Shown here one piece after another: positions 30,707-39,310 of a stretch of DNA of 64,000 bases; position 1 is the first letter of the stretch; each line of letters begins with the position of its first letter. Both the position numbers and the translations under genes were made by a program. Under the pieces are notes generated by a model. That model had not been told where the DNA came from, did not search any database, and worked only from the letters and a program-made list of their open reading frames with translations. Location of the stretch: assembly GCF_900143065.1 (NCBI RefSeq), contig NZ_FRCX01000004.1, positions 496,001 to 560,000 of the forward strand, given 5' to 3'. The DNA is from Duganella sacchari (GTDB lineage: Bacteria; Pseudomonadota; Gammaproteobacteria; Burkholderiales; Burkholderiaceae_D).

Positions 30707-30733
30707 CTTTTCTTTACCTCTTCAGTACATTCC

Positions 30734-32344
30734 ATGCACTCTAAAATCCTCATTCTCGATTTCGGTTCCCAAGTGACCCAGCTGATCGCGCGCCGCGTGC
30801 GCGACTCCGGCGTGTTCTCGGAAGTGTATCCGTATGACGTCAGCGACGAATTCGTGCGCAACTACGGCGCCGCCGGCGTGATCCTGTCGGGCAGCCACAG
30901 CTCCACGCTGGAAGGCGACGCACCGCGCGCACCAGACGCCGTCTTCGAACTGGGCGTGCCAGTGCTGGGTATCTGCTACGGCATGCAAACCATGGCGGCG
31001 CAGCTGGGCGGCAAAGTGGAAAACGGCAAAGTGCGCGAGTTCGGCTACGCGGAAGTGCGCGCGCGCAACCACACCAAGCTGCTGGACGGCATCAACGACT
31101 TCGTGACCGCAGAAGGCCACGGCATGCAGAAGGTCTGGATGAGCCACGGCGACAAGGTGCTGGACATGCCGCCAGGCTTCGTGCTGATGGGCGACACGCC
31201 GTCGTGCCCGATCGCCGCCATGGCCAACGAAGAGAAACACTTCTACGGCGTGCAGTGGCACCCGGAAGTCACCCACACCGTGCAAGGCAAAGTCATGCTG
31301 AGCCGCTTCGTGCACGAAATCTGCGGCTGCAAGTCGGACTGGAATATGCCGGACTACATCACCGAAGCGGTCGAGAAGATCCGCGCGCAAGTGGGTAAGG
31401 ATGAAGTGATCCTGGGCCTGTCGGGCGGCGTCGATTCGTCGGTGGCGGCAGCGCTGATCCACCGCGCAATTGGTGACCAGCTGACCTGCGTGTTCGTCGA
31501 CCACGGCCTGCTGCGCCTGAACGAAGGCCAGATGGTGATGGACATGTTCTCCAAAAACCTGGGCGTGAAAGTGATCCGCGTGGATGCGGAAGACCAGTTC
31601 ATGGGCCACCTCGCGGGCGTTACCGATCCCGAGCAGAAGCGTAAAATCATCGGCCGCGAATTCGTCGAAGTGTTTGATAAGGAATCGGGCAAGCTGGTGA
31701 ATGCCAAATGGCTGGCGCAAGGCACCATCTATCCGGACGTGATCGAGTCGGCTGGCAAAGGCAAGAAAGGCCAGACCATCAAGTCGCACCACAACGTCGG
31801 CGGCCTGCCGGAGCACATGAAACTGTCGCTGCTGGAACCGCTGCGTGAGCTGTTCAAGGACGAAGTGCGCAAGCTGGGCGTGGCGCTCGGTCTGCCGCAT
31901 GACATGGTCTACCGTCATCCATTCCCAGGCCCGGGCCTGGGCGTGCGTATCCTGGGCGAAGTGAAGAAGGAATACGCCGACCTGCTGCGCCAGGCCGACG
32001 CCATCTTCATCGAAGAACTGCGCAACACGCCATACGAGTTCGTGGCCGGCCAGGCAGTCGATGCCGACAACCTGCCGAAGAACTGGTACGAAGCGACCTC
32101 GCAAGCGTTTGCCGTGTTCCTGCCGGTGAAGTCGGTGGGCGTGATGGGCGATGGCCGTACTTATGAGTACGTGGTCGCACTGCGCGCAGTACAGACGCAA
32201 GACTTCATGACCGCCCACTGGGCGCACCTGCCGCACGCGCTGCTGGGCAAGGTAAGCAACCGCATCATTAATGAAGTCCGCGGACTCAACCGTGTCGTGT
32301 ATGACATCAGCGGCAAACCGCCTGCGACGATTGAGTGGGAATGA
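30734..32344 (+). CDS. guaA: GMP synthase (glutamine-hydrolysing)
   Basis: 536 residues from ATG 30734 (the frame from 30692 would add a stretch not seen in the family). Aminates XMP to GMP. Class I glutaminase domain first ([20 protein letters not shown]; active Cys in [10 protein letters not shown] ~80; HPEV His), then ATP pyrophosphatase ([19 protein letters not shown]) and the C-terminal dimer domain ending PPATIEWE. The last 15 bases of the gene, including the stop, recur at 42518 with one change: guaA 3' ends are a known integration site for genomic islands. Confidence 0.98.
   Translation: MHSKILILDFGSQVTQLIARRVRDSGVFSEVYPYDVSDEFVRNYGAAGVILSGSHSSTLEGDAPRAPDAVFELGVPVLGICYGMQTMAAQLGGKVENGKVREFGYAEVRARNHTKLLDGINDFVTAEGHGMQKVWMSHGDKVLDMPPGFVLMGDTPSCPIAAMANEEKHFYGVQWHPEVTHTVQGKVMLSRFVHEICGCKSDWNMPDYITEAVEKIRAQVGKDEVILGLSGGVDSSVAAALIHRAIGDQLTCVFVDHGLLRLNEGQMVMDMFSKNLGVKVIRVDAEDQFMGHLAGVTDPEQKRKIIGREFVEVFDKESGKLVNAKWLAQGTIYPDVIESAGKGKKGQTIKSHHNVGGLPEHMKLSLLEPLRELFKDEVRKLGVALGLPHDMVYRHPFPGPGLGVRILGEVKKEYADLLRQADAIFIEELRNTPYEFVAGQAVDADNLPKNWYEATSQAFAVFLPVKSVGVMGDGRTYEYVVALRAVQTQDFMTAHWAHLPHALLGKVSNRIINEVRGLNRVVYDISGKPPATIEWE
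32330..32344 (+). other. Candidate attL at the guaA 3' end
   Basis: ATTGAGTGGGAATGA, the last five codons' end of guaA, recurs as ATCGAGTGGGAATGA at 42518-42532 in the same orientation (14 of 15; 17 of 20 with the upstream five). A broken integrase gene starts 405 bases on. This fits a site-specific integration that restored the gene. Confidence 0.6.
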
Positions 32345-32749
32345 TTTGCTAGCTGGTAGCGGCTGGCGCTGCCTGGCAAACGGATGAGACTAAGCCCCTG
32401 ATTTTCAGGGGCTTTTTCTTTTTGAGTCGACGCTGCCTGGCAGATTCAAGCAAGCGATAGCAAGGATTTTTGATGGTCATCATGATGGCATGGTTTTCCT
32501 CGGTGATGATCTCAGGCAAGGAATACCATCATCTGCCGCTGAGCTCGTGATGGTATCTATGTTGGTATATTTCCCTGTAACTGTATGATTTTAAAAGAGT
32601 TTTCTTGGTTCCGCATAGTGTTCGTTCGCTGATGGTATTTTGCGCGAACTTTAGCTGGCTGTGCAAGGTCTAATCTTTGATCGAAAGTCTCTAAGTAACT
32701 GACATTTATAGAGATTTCTTATTTCAATGGTATACGACTGGAGACTAAA
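32345..32749. other. Non-coding left end of the island
   Basis: 405 bases between guaA and the integrase remnant. It holds the guaA terminator at 32392-32417 and several copies of a loose TGATGGTAT-like word (around 32468, 32550 and 32633), which may be arm-type sites for the integrase. No open frame with coding character was seen. Confidence 0.5.
32392..32417 (+). terminator. Rho-independent terminator after guaA
   Basis: Stem AGCCCCTGA / TCAGGGGCT with a three-base loop, followed by TTTTTCTTTTT; 48 bases past the stop. Confidence 0.85.
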
Positions 32750-33710
32750 ATGCTGACTGATACAAGGCTAAAGAACCTGAAGCCGCGGGATCGCCTTTAC
32801 AAAATCGCCGACAGGATGGTCTGTATGTCGCGGTGCTACCCAGCGGCGGGGTGTCGTTTCGATTCAACTACCGAGTCAATGGCCGACAGGAGACTGTGAC
32901 CTTGGGCCGGTATGGCGTGGGTGGCATGACCTTGGCGGAAGCGCGTACGGCGCTTGCCGAGGCACGCAAGACCCTGAACAGCGGCGAGTCGCCGGCGCGC
33001 ACCAAGACCGAGCGGATCCAGCAGAGAAAAGCGGAGGAGTCCTTTGCTGTGTGGGCGGAACGCTGGCTGGAAAAGTACAAGATGGCGGAGTCGACGCGCG
33101 GCATGCGGCGCTGGACTTATGAACACGATCTGAAGAAACCGTTTGGTGCGCTACTCCTGTCGGAAATTACCGAGCAGCGCTTACGTGAATTGTGTGACCG
33201 CGTTGTGGAACGCAAGGCGCCAGCGGTGGCTGTGCATGCACGTGAAATTGTCCTCCAGGTGTTCAGATATGCTGACTCGCGCGGTGTGAGGCATCCGAAT
33301 CCTGCACTAGGTGTGCGGCCAGTATCGATAGCGACGTTTGCGCCGCGCGACCGCACACTCTCGCCAAACGAAATCCGATGGTTTTACAAATATTTGGAAC
33401 GTATCCAAAGCGCACCCACCATCAAACTGGCCTGCAAAATGCTGTTATTGAGGTTGGTGCGCAAGTCCGAGTTGACCGATGCGACTTGGGATGAAATAGA
33501 TTTTGAACGTGCCCTCTGGACGATACCTGGCGCACGAATGAAACGGCGAAATCCTCATAAGGTCTATCTGCCTCACCAAGCAATGGAGATTCTAGTTGCG
33601 TTCAAGACTTGTGCAGGCGGGTCGCGCTTCATACTGCCGAATCGTTATGATATCGACCGGCCGATGAACGGTGTGAGCTTGAATGGGGTGTTGACCAAGG
33701 TCGTCGAGAC
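32750..33710 (+). pseudogene. Tyrosine integrase, frameshifted and truncated
   Basis: Remnant of a DUF4102-type phage/island integrase. ATG 32750 with a GGAGA site gives MLTDTRLKNLKPRDRLYKIAD, then one base is missing near 32815; the rest continues in another frame (VLPSGGVSFRFNYRVNGRQE; SAM-like core-binding domain WAERWLEKYKMAESTRGMRR; catalytic domain up to LNGVLTKVVE). The first catalytic Arg (LLLRLVRKSEL) is present, but the HxxR and Tyr end is lost where the sequence switches into Rhs core DNA at ~33710. It cannot be active. It likely drove insertion of the island into guaA. Confidence 0.85.
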
Positions 33711-33711
33711 T

Positions 33712-34964
33712 GCTATCTGCGCGTGCACACCTACGACAGCTACGGCCGTCCGGACACGACTACGCAGACGCTGACCGGCGGTGCCTATATAAGCCAGGTA
33801 GTGTATGACGACTGGGGCAGGGCGGTCGCGCAGAAATATACCGGCGCTGGCAAGACCAAGCAGTTCGACCTGCGCTACAACAAGAATGACTATCTGAGTG
33901 CGGTCGAGCGCGGCGGGCTCAAGCTGTGGAGCGTGAGCAAGCAGGATGCGGCCAACCGGCCGACCGAGCTGGCACTGGGCAATGGTCTGACCCAGGTGCT
34001 GGGCTACGACCCGGGATCGGGCCGCCTGACCAGCGACCAGGTCAAAACCGCCGCCAGCGCGCTGCGGCTGGACCAGAGCTATGCCTATGATGGCCTGGGC
34101 AGTGTGGTCATGCGTACCCAGTACTGGGACACGCACGGCTTTATGGAAGGATTCACATATGACGGCCTGAATCGCCTGGAGACCAGCAAGATTGGTGAGG
34201 CGACGCAAACTTTCAAGTACAACGCCAATGGCAGCCTGCGCAGCAAGACCGGCATTGGTAGCGGAGATTATGTGTATCCGCAAGCGCTCGAGCAGCGCCC
34301 GCATGCGGTGAGCAGCATTCCGGGCTACGCCAGCTTCAAGTATGACGACAACGGCAACCTGACGTCAGCGGGCAGCCAGTCGATCGAGTGGACCAGCTTT
34401 GACATGCCAAGGCTGATCAAGAAGGGCGACTACAGCAGCAGCTTTGTCTATGGTTCAGAGTACCAGCGAGTACGGCAGGACCGTGGCGACGGGCTGTCGA
34501 TCGTGTATGCCGGTGCGCAGGAAGTGGAGCTGCAAAACGGTACGGTGAGCAAGGTACGTACCTACTGGCCGCAGGGCATTGGCTTTGAGGTTGATGTGGC
34601 GGACAAGCCGGTGCAGCTGGTGTGGACGCACAAGGACCGGCTGGGCAGCCCGGTGGCGTTGACGGGCGATGATGGCCAGATCATCGAGCAGCTTGCGTAT
34701 GACGCCTGGGGCAAGCGCCGCTCGGCGGTGGACAACACCACGCCAGACACGGTCGATGGCGTGACGGACCACCGCGGCTTCACGGACCACGAAATGCTGG
34801 ACCAGCTGGACCTCGTGCACATGAATGGACGTGTGTACGATCCGTATACGGCCAAGTTCCTGTCTGGCGATCCGCTCGTTCAAGACCCGATGAATGGGCA
34901 GAGTTATAATCGGTACAGCTATGTGCTGAATAATCCGACGAACCTGACGGATCCGACCGGTTTC
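33712..34964 (+). repeat. Rhs core repeat, copy 1
   Basis: About 1.25 kb nearly identical to 39311-40563 (a few dozen base changes, same orientation, 5.6 kb apart). It starts just before GTGCACACCTACGACAGC and ends at the DPTGF codons of the Rhs core. Confidence 0.9.
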
Positions 34965-35696
34965 CAAGCTTTTGACCCGAATCTCCCATGTGGAGGAAGA
35001 TCCCCATGTCAAAGTGATAACTACTATGATCCTAACAGCATAAATTCTCCAAAACCTAAAAACGGAGAAAAAAGCACCGTCCCACCGCCAAATTCGGTCA
35101 ACAAAGGTAGCGATCCAAAGAATAAGGGCAATTCGGCAAACAAGAATGAGATCGAAAAAACGGACCCTAACATTCCAACAGTAGTCATTAAAGGTGAAAA
35201 GCAACATAACGTAGCCATTGTTTTTGGCGGTAAATCGCCTGGAAATCCTTTTGGTCACGTGGCATTAGCCATTGAGGGGCAAGGAATAACTTCTTTTGGT
35301 ACAGGAACCGCTCCACGGAGTAGCTTGACTGACTACCTTAATAAGCAAAGTAAGTATCGCTCGACTACGGTCTACATCATGAAACGGACAAATAGCCAAA
35401 TCGAGAAAATTTCAGACTCATTACGTTCAATGGAGAATGTCCCCCTCCCAGACGTTATAAATCATCCTGACCAAGCATACGATACATGCGCGAGTCGCTG
35501 CAATGAGGCGTTATCTAAGGGCGGGCTATTCGAACCTAGAGATCCAATTGGATCGTTCTTGTTCGGGACGCGCTCGAATATGCCGACGAGCACCGCCGAC
35601 ATCGGTCGAGAAAATGCGTCGGAGATAGTTAGAATTCCGCAAGGTCAGACCGCGCCTTCGAGTCTTTCAATTTTCAATCCTGCTAAAGATGACTAA
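33723..35696 (+). CDS. Orphan Rhs core with C-terminal toxin-like domain (tip 1)
   Basis: 657 residues from GTG 33723; the frame is open from 33651 but has no proper start, and the N-terminal signal and repeats of a full Rhs protein are missing. Residues 1-414 are the YD-repeat/Rhs core ending NRYSYVLNNPTNLTDPTGF. The tip (415-657) is a lower-GC variable domain. It shows PFGHVALAIEGQG (His 512) and later YDTCASRCNEAL (Cys 589, 593), an order seen in circularly permuted papain-like (NlpC/P60, LRAT-like) hydrolases; that assignment is inference. Probably a displaced, silent cassette that needs recombination into an intact rhs gene to be used. Confidence 0.7.
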   Translation: MHTYDSYGRPDTTTQTLTGGAYISQVVYDDWGRAVAQKYTGAGKTKQFDLRYNKNDYLSAVERGGLKLWSVSKQDAANRPTELALGNGLTQVLGYDPGSGRLTSDQVKTAASALRLDQSYAYDGLGSVVMRTQYWDTHGFMEGFTYDGLNRLETSKIGEATQTFKYNANGSLRSKTGIGSGDYVYPQALEQRPHAVSSIPGYASFKYDDNGNLTSAGSQSIEWTSFDMPRLIKKGDYSSSFVYGSEYQRVRQDRGDGLSIVYAGAQEVELQNGTVSKVRTYWPQGIGFEVDVADKPVQLVWTHKDRLGSPVALTGDDGQIIEQLAYDAWGKRRSAVDNTTPDTVDGVTDHRGFTDHEMLDQLDLVHMNGRVYDPYTAKFLSGDPLVQDPMNGQSYNRYSYVLNNPTNLTDPTGFQAFDPNLPCGGRSPCQSDNYYDPNSINSPKPKNGEKSTVPPPNSVNKGSDPKNKGNSANKNEIEKTDPNIPTVVIKGEKQHNVAIVFGGKSPGNPFGHVALAIEGQGITSFGTGTAPRSSLTDYLNKQSKYRSTTVYIMKRTNSQIEKISDSLRSMENVPLPDVINHPDQAYDTCASRCNEALSKGGLFEPRDPIGSFLFGTRSNMPTSTADIGRENASEIVRIPQGQTAPSSLSIFNPAKDD

Positions 35697-36078
35697 ATAT
35701 TTTTTGACGCTGGTATCAATATTCATTCTTGGACTCATAGGATATGCGGTGAAGGAGGTTGTGAGTGGACATGAGCTAAATGATTATCCAGAATGGTCTG
35801 TTCTTCAAGTAGCTCTTCCGAAGGGAATAAGCGATGGCGAAAAGGCCAGGATAATCAGTCCTGCAGATCAGGATAATCGAGTCGTTCTGCTCGTGCGAGC
35901 TAAGTGCAGTCCAAAAATCGTCGCGATCTTACTTAATCCTCGAAACGGTTATAAACAACTACCGGATGATGTTCCGGCTATAGATAGTGATGTATTGGAT
36001 AAAGTGCGTGGTATAAAAGGTGTGCCTTCCGATGTATTTTTGAAATTGAAGAATTTCGAATCGCTGCGTTGCGATTGA
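35689..36078 (+). CDS. Candidate immunity protein for Rhs tip 1
   Basis: 129 residues, overlapping the Rhs tip by eight bases. One N-terminal hydrophobic segment (YFLTLVSIFILGLIGYAVK) followed by a soluble domain (EWSVLQVALPKGISDGEKAR). The overlap, small size and anchor fit an immunity protein that faces the periplasm, where a cell-wall hydrolase would act. No known immunity family is recognised. Low GC compared with the core genes. Confidence 0.6.
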   Translation: MTKYFLTLVSIFILGLIGYAVKEVVSGHELNDYPEWSVLQVALPKGISDGEKARIISPADQDNRVVLLVRAKCSPKIVAILLNPRNGYKQLPDDVPAIDSDVLDKVRGIKGVPSDVFLKLKNFESLRCD

Positions 36079-36140
36079 ATTTATAAGGATTCGGCAAAAG
36101 CGGATTCCAGGACCATTCGCGCAGATCACCAGGTGACCCA

Positions 36141-36434
36141 TTGCGGGGCATCGTGCAGGAGTTCCATGATTACGGAACGATTGGCCTCATGGGAGCAGAC
36201 GAACAAAAAAGGTGGAAGCAAGAGGGGGATGGCGTACAAGACTTTATAGACAAGTATCAAAGCGATAAAGAATTTGCAGATGAAGTTGACCATGCCATGG
36301 GACAAGCTCTAGGCAAGATGTACACAAATAATCAGGATGGATGGCTCAAAGCTTTTATAGGTGATACCACTCGTAAGGTTGAAGAGGGGCGGCGCGGCCG
36401 ATTCGCTACTAAAGGCGGCGTGTTAGGGCAATAG
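36141..36434 (+). CDS. Small protein or remnant of an Rhs/immunity gene
   Basis: 97 residues from TTG 36141; the frame is open upstream to 36087 with no good start, so it may be the 3' end of a lost gene. Acidic and helical (ADEQKRWKQEGDGVQDFIDK; DEVDHAMGQALGKM). It resembles the small helical genes found among orphan Rhs tips, but no family is recognised. Real expression is doubtful. Confidence 0.4.
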   Translation: MRGIVQEFHDYGTIGLMGADEQKRWKQEGDGVQDFIDKYQSDKEFADEVDHAMGQALGKMYTNNQDGWLKAFIGDTTRKVEEGRRGRFATKGGVLGQ

Positions 36435-36454
36435 TACGATAGGGTTTTTTATAT

Positions 36455-36736
36455 TTGAAAAATTTAGAATTAAATACGCAATATTTTTTTGTGGCTATTG
36501 TTGCGTCTACATATTTAACATTGAAGTTATGTAATTATCGTTTTTTATACGCGATTGTTATTCTTGGTTTGTATTTTTTTGGAGGGGTTGGTTTCTTTCC
36601 CTTTAAAACATTAGGGCAAAGATCTATCGGAATAGGCGTTTTTTTTAGGTGCTCTGATGGGGCTGGTTTTATATATGCAGCGCTATATATAAAGCGATTT
36701 TGCATGCCGCGAAAACTGCCGGCGTGGTCTTTGTGA
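36455..36736 (+). CDS. Small hydrophobic protein
   Basis: 93 residues from TTG 36455, very AT-rich. Two or three hydrophobic segments (YFFVAIVASTYLTLKL; YRFLYAIVILGLYFFGGVGF) suggest a membrane protein. Position among orphan Rhs tips would suit a membrane-type immunity gene, or it may be decayed. No family recognised; the start has no clear ribosome site. Confidence 0.4.
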   Translation: MKNLELNTQYFFVAIVASTYLTLKLCNYRFLYAIVILGLYFFGGVGFFPFKTLGQRSIGIGVFFRCSDGAGFIYAALYIKRFCMPRKLPAWSL

Positions 36737-37308
36737 TAGGGCCGATTAGCAGGTCAACGATGTACAACCGTTGTAGTCTTCATGGGGGCTGGCGCTCCCC
36801 CCGTACCATGCCACATTCCTGATGCGGCAACGGCCACTCCTGCGGCGCGGCGCTTACTTTTTGTTCTTGTCCTGCCCCGTCGCATTGGCAGTAGCTGCGG
36901 TAATATGGTGACGTGTATCGGCATATGCACCTGTGAGCAGAAGAAGGATGCTGCCGCTGCCGCCGCAGAGAAAAGGGCGCCATCCGAAGCGCCGCCACGG
37001 GTTTAATGACAGGCTTTCGCCAGCAGCGTTTGGGCGAAGGCATTTTGAACGGCTCGGGGGTGTCTAACAGACTGGTGTCGATTCGCTTTGCTATTTATCT
37101 TGCCGATCATAAGGAGCGCAATAGTCCGAAACCAAAGCAGCGGAAATTGACTGATGACGAAAATTTTGCAAGGCACCAGCTCAAATAGATTTTCGTCGGA
37201 GCATAACCTATACCACTCAGCCCTAAGGTTTCCCTTTACTAGTTGGAGGCGTGGAAGCTGGGTCAGCGATAGCGGGTTAACTTTTCACGCAAATGAACAA
37301 GCGGCGCA
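36737..37308. other. No intact gene; possible transposase tail
   Basis: 572 bases, GC-rich up to ~37065 and mixed after. One plus-strand frame around 36915-37062 ends in RRHGFNDRLSPAAFGRRHFE and a stop, vaguely like the C-terminus of IS3-family OrfB. Short overlapping frames on both strands (36780-37043) lack ribosome sites and family character. Nothing else is supported. Confidence 0.35.
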
Positions 37309-38295
37309 TTAGCTGTCGGTCTGCGGCGGCAGGCGGGCGATAAACGGTGCTGTCGTCGGTGTGTACCGTATCGCCAGACACTGTCTCGATTCATAAGAGC
37401 TTTGTTCGGACAGAAGCTGCTGGCTGCCCACTTCAAGCATGAGACGGTCGTGGATGGTGGCTGTCTGACTGGCCTGATCGTACAGGGCAAGGAAATACCG
37501 AGTGCTCATCAGTACCTCGCCGCCATAGCTTCCGCGTAACTCGTCGGTGTCGCTAAGCGGGTAACCCAGTTTGTCGACGCCTGCGACAAGATAGCCAAGC
37601 TCCATTTCGCGTTCTTGCAGCGGCCGGACCAGTTGGTCGACGACCCACTGCTTTGCGGTGGGCAGCACGGAAAACAGCCCGTCACGTTCAATCACCGCCT
37701 GCAGCACGGGCTGTTCAAAGTCGGTGCTGTTGTCGTAGACGTAGACTGCATCAGCGATTTCGGCAGCCAGAGGAAGAAGTGCCAGTGTTCGGTGGTAGCG
37801 CTCACGTACTTTTTCGGGGGCAACAAAATGACCGGTAGTGGTTTGCGTTGTATAGCGAAGCTTGACGCGGGCCACATTGGTTTCCGGGTTGTCGGTCGTA
37901 ATGAAGGTCAGGAACAGCCGGTAGCCTTGTTCCTTGAGCAGTAGCATTTCACTGATTCGCGACGGGTGAGACATGACTGTCTCAAAGGCAAAATTCTGTT
38001 TTTGCCCGATGGCTTCCGCACGCACGCGGATGGCTGCGCGCTGTGCCGCTGCATCCCGCGCATCCTGATCGGGAAAATCACCTTCCAGGTCTTTTGCGAC
38101 CTGGTCTGGGTTGATAAAGTGTGCGGGCAGGGGGTACACGCCGCGTACGGTGGCCAAGCCGGTTTTCTTAATCTCGTCAATCAGGGAGGTCTTGCCGGAG
38201 CCGTTGGGGCCGGCGAACACCACGGCATGCAGGTCGAGATGCGGTGCTTCGTCTTGTGCAGGCATAGAAAAAAACGCGGCGAGCCGCGTTTTCAA
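37309..38295 (-). CDS. Zeta-toxin-family kinase
   Basis: 328 residues. Zeta/PezT toxins phosphorylate UDP-N-acetyl sugars and block wall synthesis. P-loop AVVFAGPNGSGKTSLIDEIK at residues 24-43, substrate-site HFINPDQVAKDLEGD (~60), FAFETVMSHPSR (~103) and RLFLTFITTDNP follow the family order. The C-terminal ~120 residues are an extra domain with an ADP-ribosyl/DUF-like appearance but no clear match. TTG start six bases after the partner's stop; an ATG at 38265 is possible. Operon with the small upstream gene; part of the guaA island. Confidence 0.8.
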   Translation of the reverse strand: MKTRLAAFFSMPAQDEAPHLDLHAVVFAGPNGSGKTSLIDEIKKTGLATVRGVYPLPAHFINPDQVAKDLEGDFPDQDARDAAAQRAAIRVRAEAIGQKQNFAFETVMSHPSRISEMLLLKEQGYRLFLTFITTDNPETNVARVKLRYTTQTTTGHFVAPEKVRERYHRTLALLPLAAEIADAVYVYDNSTDFEQPVLQAVIERDGLFSVLPTAKQWVVDQLVRPLQEREMELGYLVAGVDKLGYPLSDTDELRGSYGGEVLMSTRYFLALYDQASQTATIHDRLMLEVGSQQLLSEQSSYESRQCLAIRYTPTTAPFIARLPPQTDS

Positions 38296-38301
38296 AAAAG
38301 G

Positions 38302-38541
38302 TTATTTCGTACGAGAGAGTTGCCGACTGGCGTAACTCGCCACATCGGAGGTTGTCGCCGTACTGATGTCGCGCTGCGGCCCACGTTGTGCACGTTCTTT
38401 AATGCCTAGCAGGGTTTGTTCCATATTGCCGACGATCGCCCGGTCCCAGACTTGTACGGTCGCACCGAGAAAGGGGGATTCTCCCCTCAGTGTAGTGGGG
38501 GCGCTAAACCGATCCAGCGTACCTCGCAATTTAAGCTTCAT
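38302..38541 (-). CDS. Small partner of the zeta-type toxin
   Basis: 79 residues with GGAG before the ATG. Basic, helical centre (DRAIVGNMEQTLLGIKERAQ). It lies six bases upstream of the zeta-like toxin on the same strand, the place of an antitoxin, but shares no visible similarity with epsilon or PezA. It starts KLKLRGTLDRFSAPTTLRGE. Antitoxin role is inference from position. Confidence 0.6.
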   Translation of the reverse strand: MKLKLRGTLDRFSAPTTLRGESPFLGATVQVWDRAIVGNMEQTLLGIKERAQRGPQRDISTATTSDVASYASRQLSRTK

Positions 38542-38986
38542 GATTTTCTCCAGCTCGATTTCTCATTATAGCTCATACCTCTGGACAGTGCGTATCGCCC
38601 CAGAGTTGCCGCTTGCTCACCTGTTCTTCCGCCCCTGTGAATGAGGGAAACTTTCAATTGGAAAATTATCATTTGTACCTGCTGGCTATGCAATGGATAC
38701 ATGGGCAATTTTCAACTCAGCTCGACAGATACTCGATTTTTCGCTGACGCGTTGGATCGACGTATTGCCGCAGACCCGCTTAGCTTTTTATTCCAAAACT
38801 CGTACTGTGAAAAACCTTGACTGAAGGTTGCGTCAGTGTTTTAGAATCCGGGGGATATGGATTTCTGAAATTTCAATTAGGAAATTAGAATGCCTTTGTG
38901 ATAATATTGTTTGCTCTGTACTACGCCACGCTTGCTTGTCCACACGCAGTTGCGCTGTGGAGAACTGATTCAGATAAATAATCTCA
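38542..38986. other. AT-rich gap between toxin module and rhs remnant
   Basis: 445 bases, lower in GC than the core. A possible promoter reading toward the rhs remnant: TTGACT at 38817-38822 and TAGAAT at 38842-38847, 19 bases apart. A short dyad AATTTC/GAAATT lies near 38868-38886. No open frame with coding character. Confidence 0.4.
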
Positions 38987-39310
38987 ATGCGCCTTTTCCT
39001 ACGCTCCTACGCCTTTATTTTAGCTATTGTTCATGCCTGTGTATTGAAATGCAAGTCCAGAAGGGCTTCTTACCAGGTGCTATTCAGTGGACTACTCCTG
39101 CTCATATTCAATCATACGGTATCGGCTCAGACCTATGGTTGGGTGACGTTTAGCGGCTTGTCTGTCACCCGCGAAGCTGGCGTGGCTGACGCTAGCGGCG
39201 CAATGCAGGCTGGCTTGCGTGCTTCTTTAAGTGCGCGCAAAGGAGATGCAGTCAGCCAGATTGATATGCTCGAAGGCGCGAAGGTGCTGGCGACGCAGAA
39301 CTGCGCGGTC
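38987..39310 (+). pseudogene. N-terminal remnant of an Rhs protein
   Basis: About 105 codons from ATG 38987 that hold an export signal (VLFSGLLLLIFNHTVSAQ, cleavage after SAQ) and the beginning of a secreted Rhs protein (TYGWVTFSGLSVTREAGVAD). At ~39305 the sequence jumps into the Rhs core, but in a different frame, so the coding chain is broken and the long middle is gone. This shows that an rhs gene once began here. Confidence 0.65.

Noticed and set aside
36780..37043. Short frames on both strands (minus 87 codons, plus 74 codons)
   Set aside because: No ribosome site, low-complexity content and no family; more likely a decayed insertion sequence.
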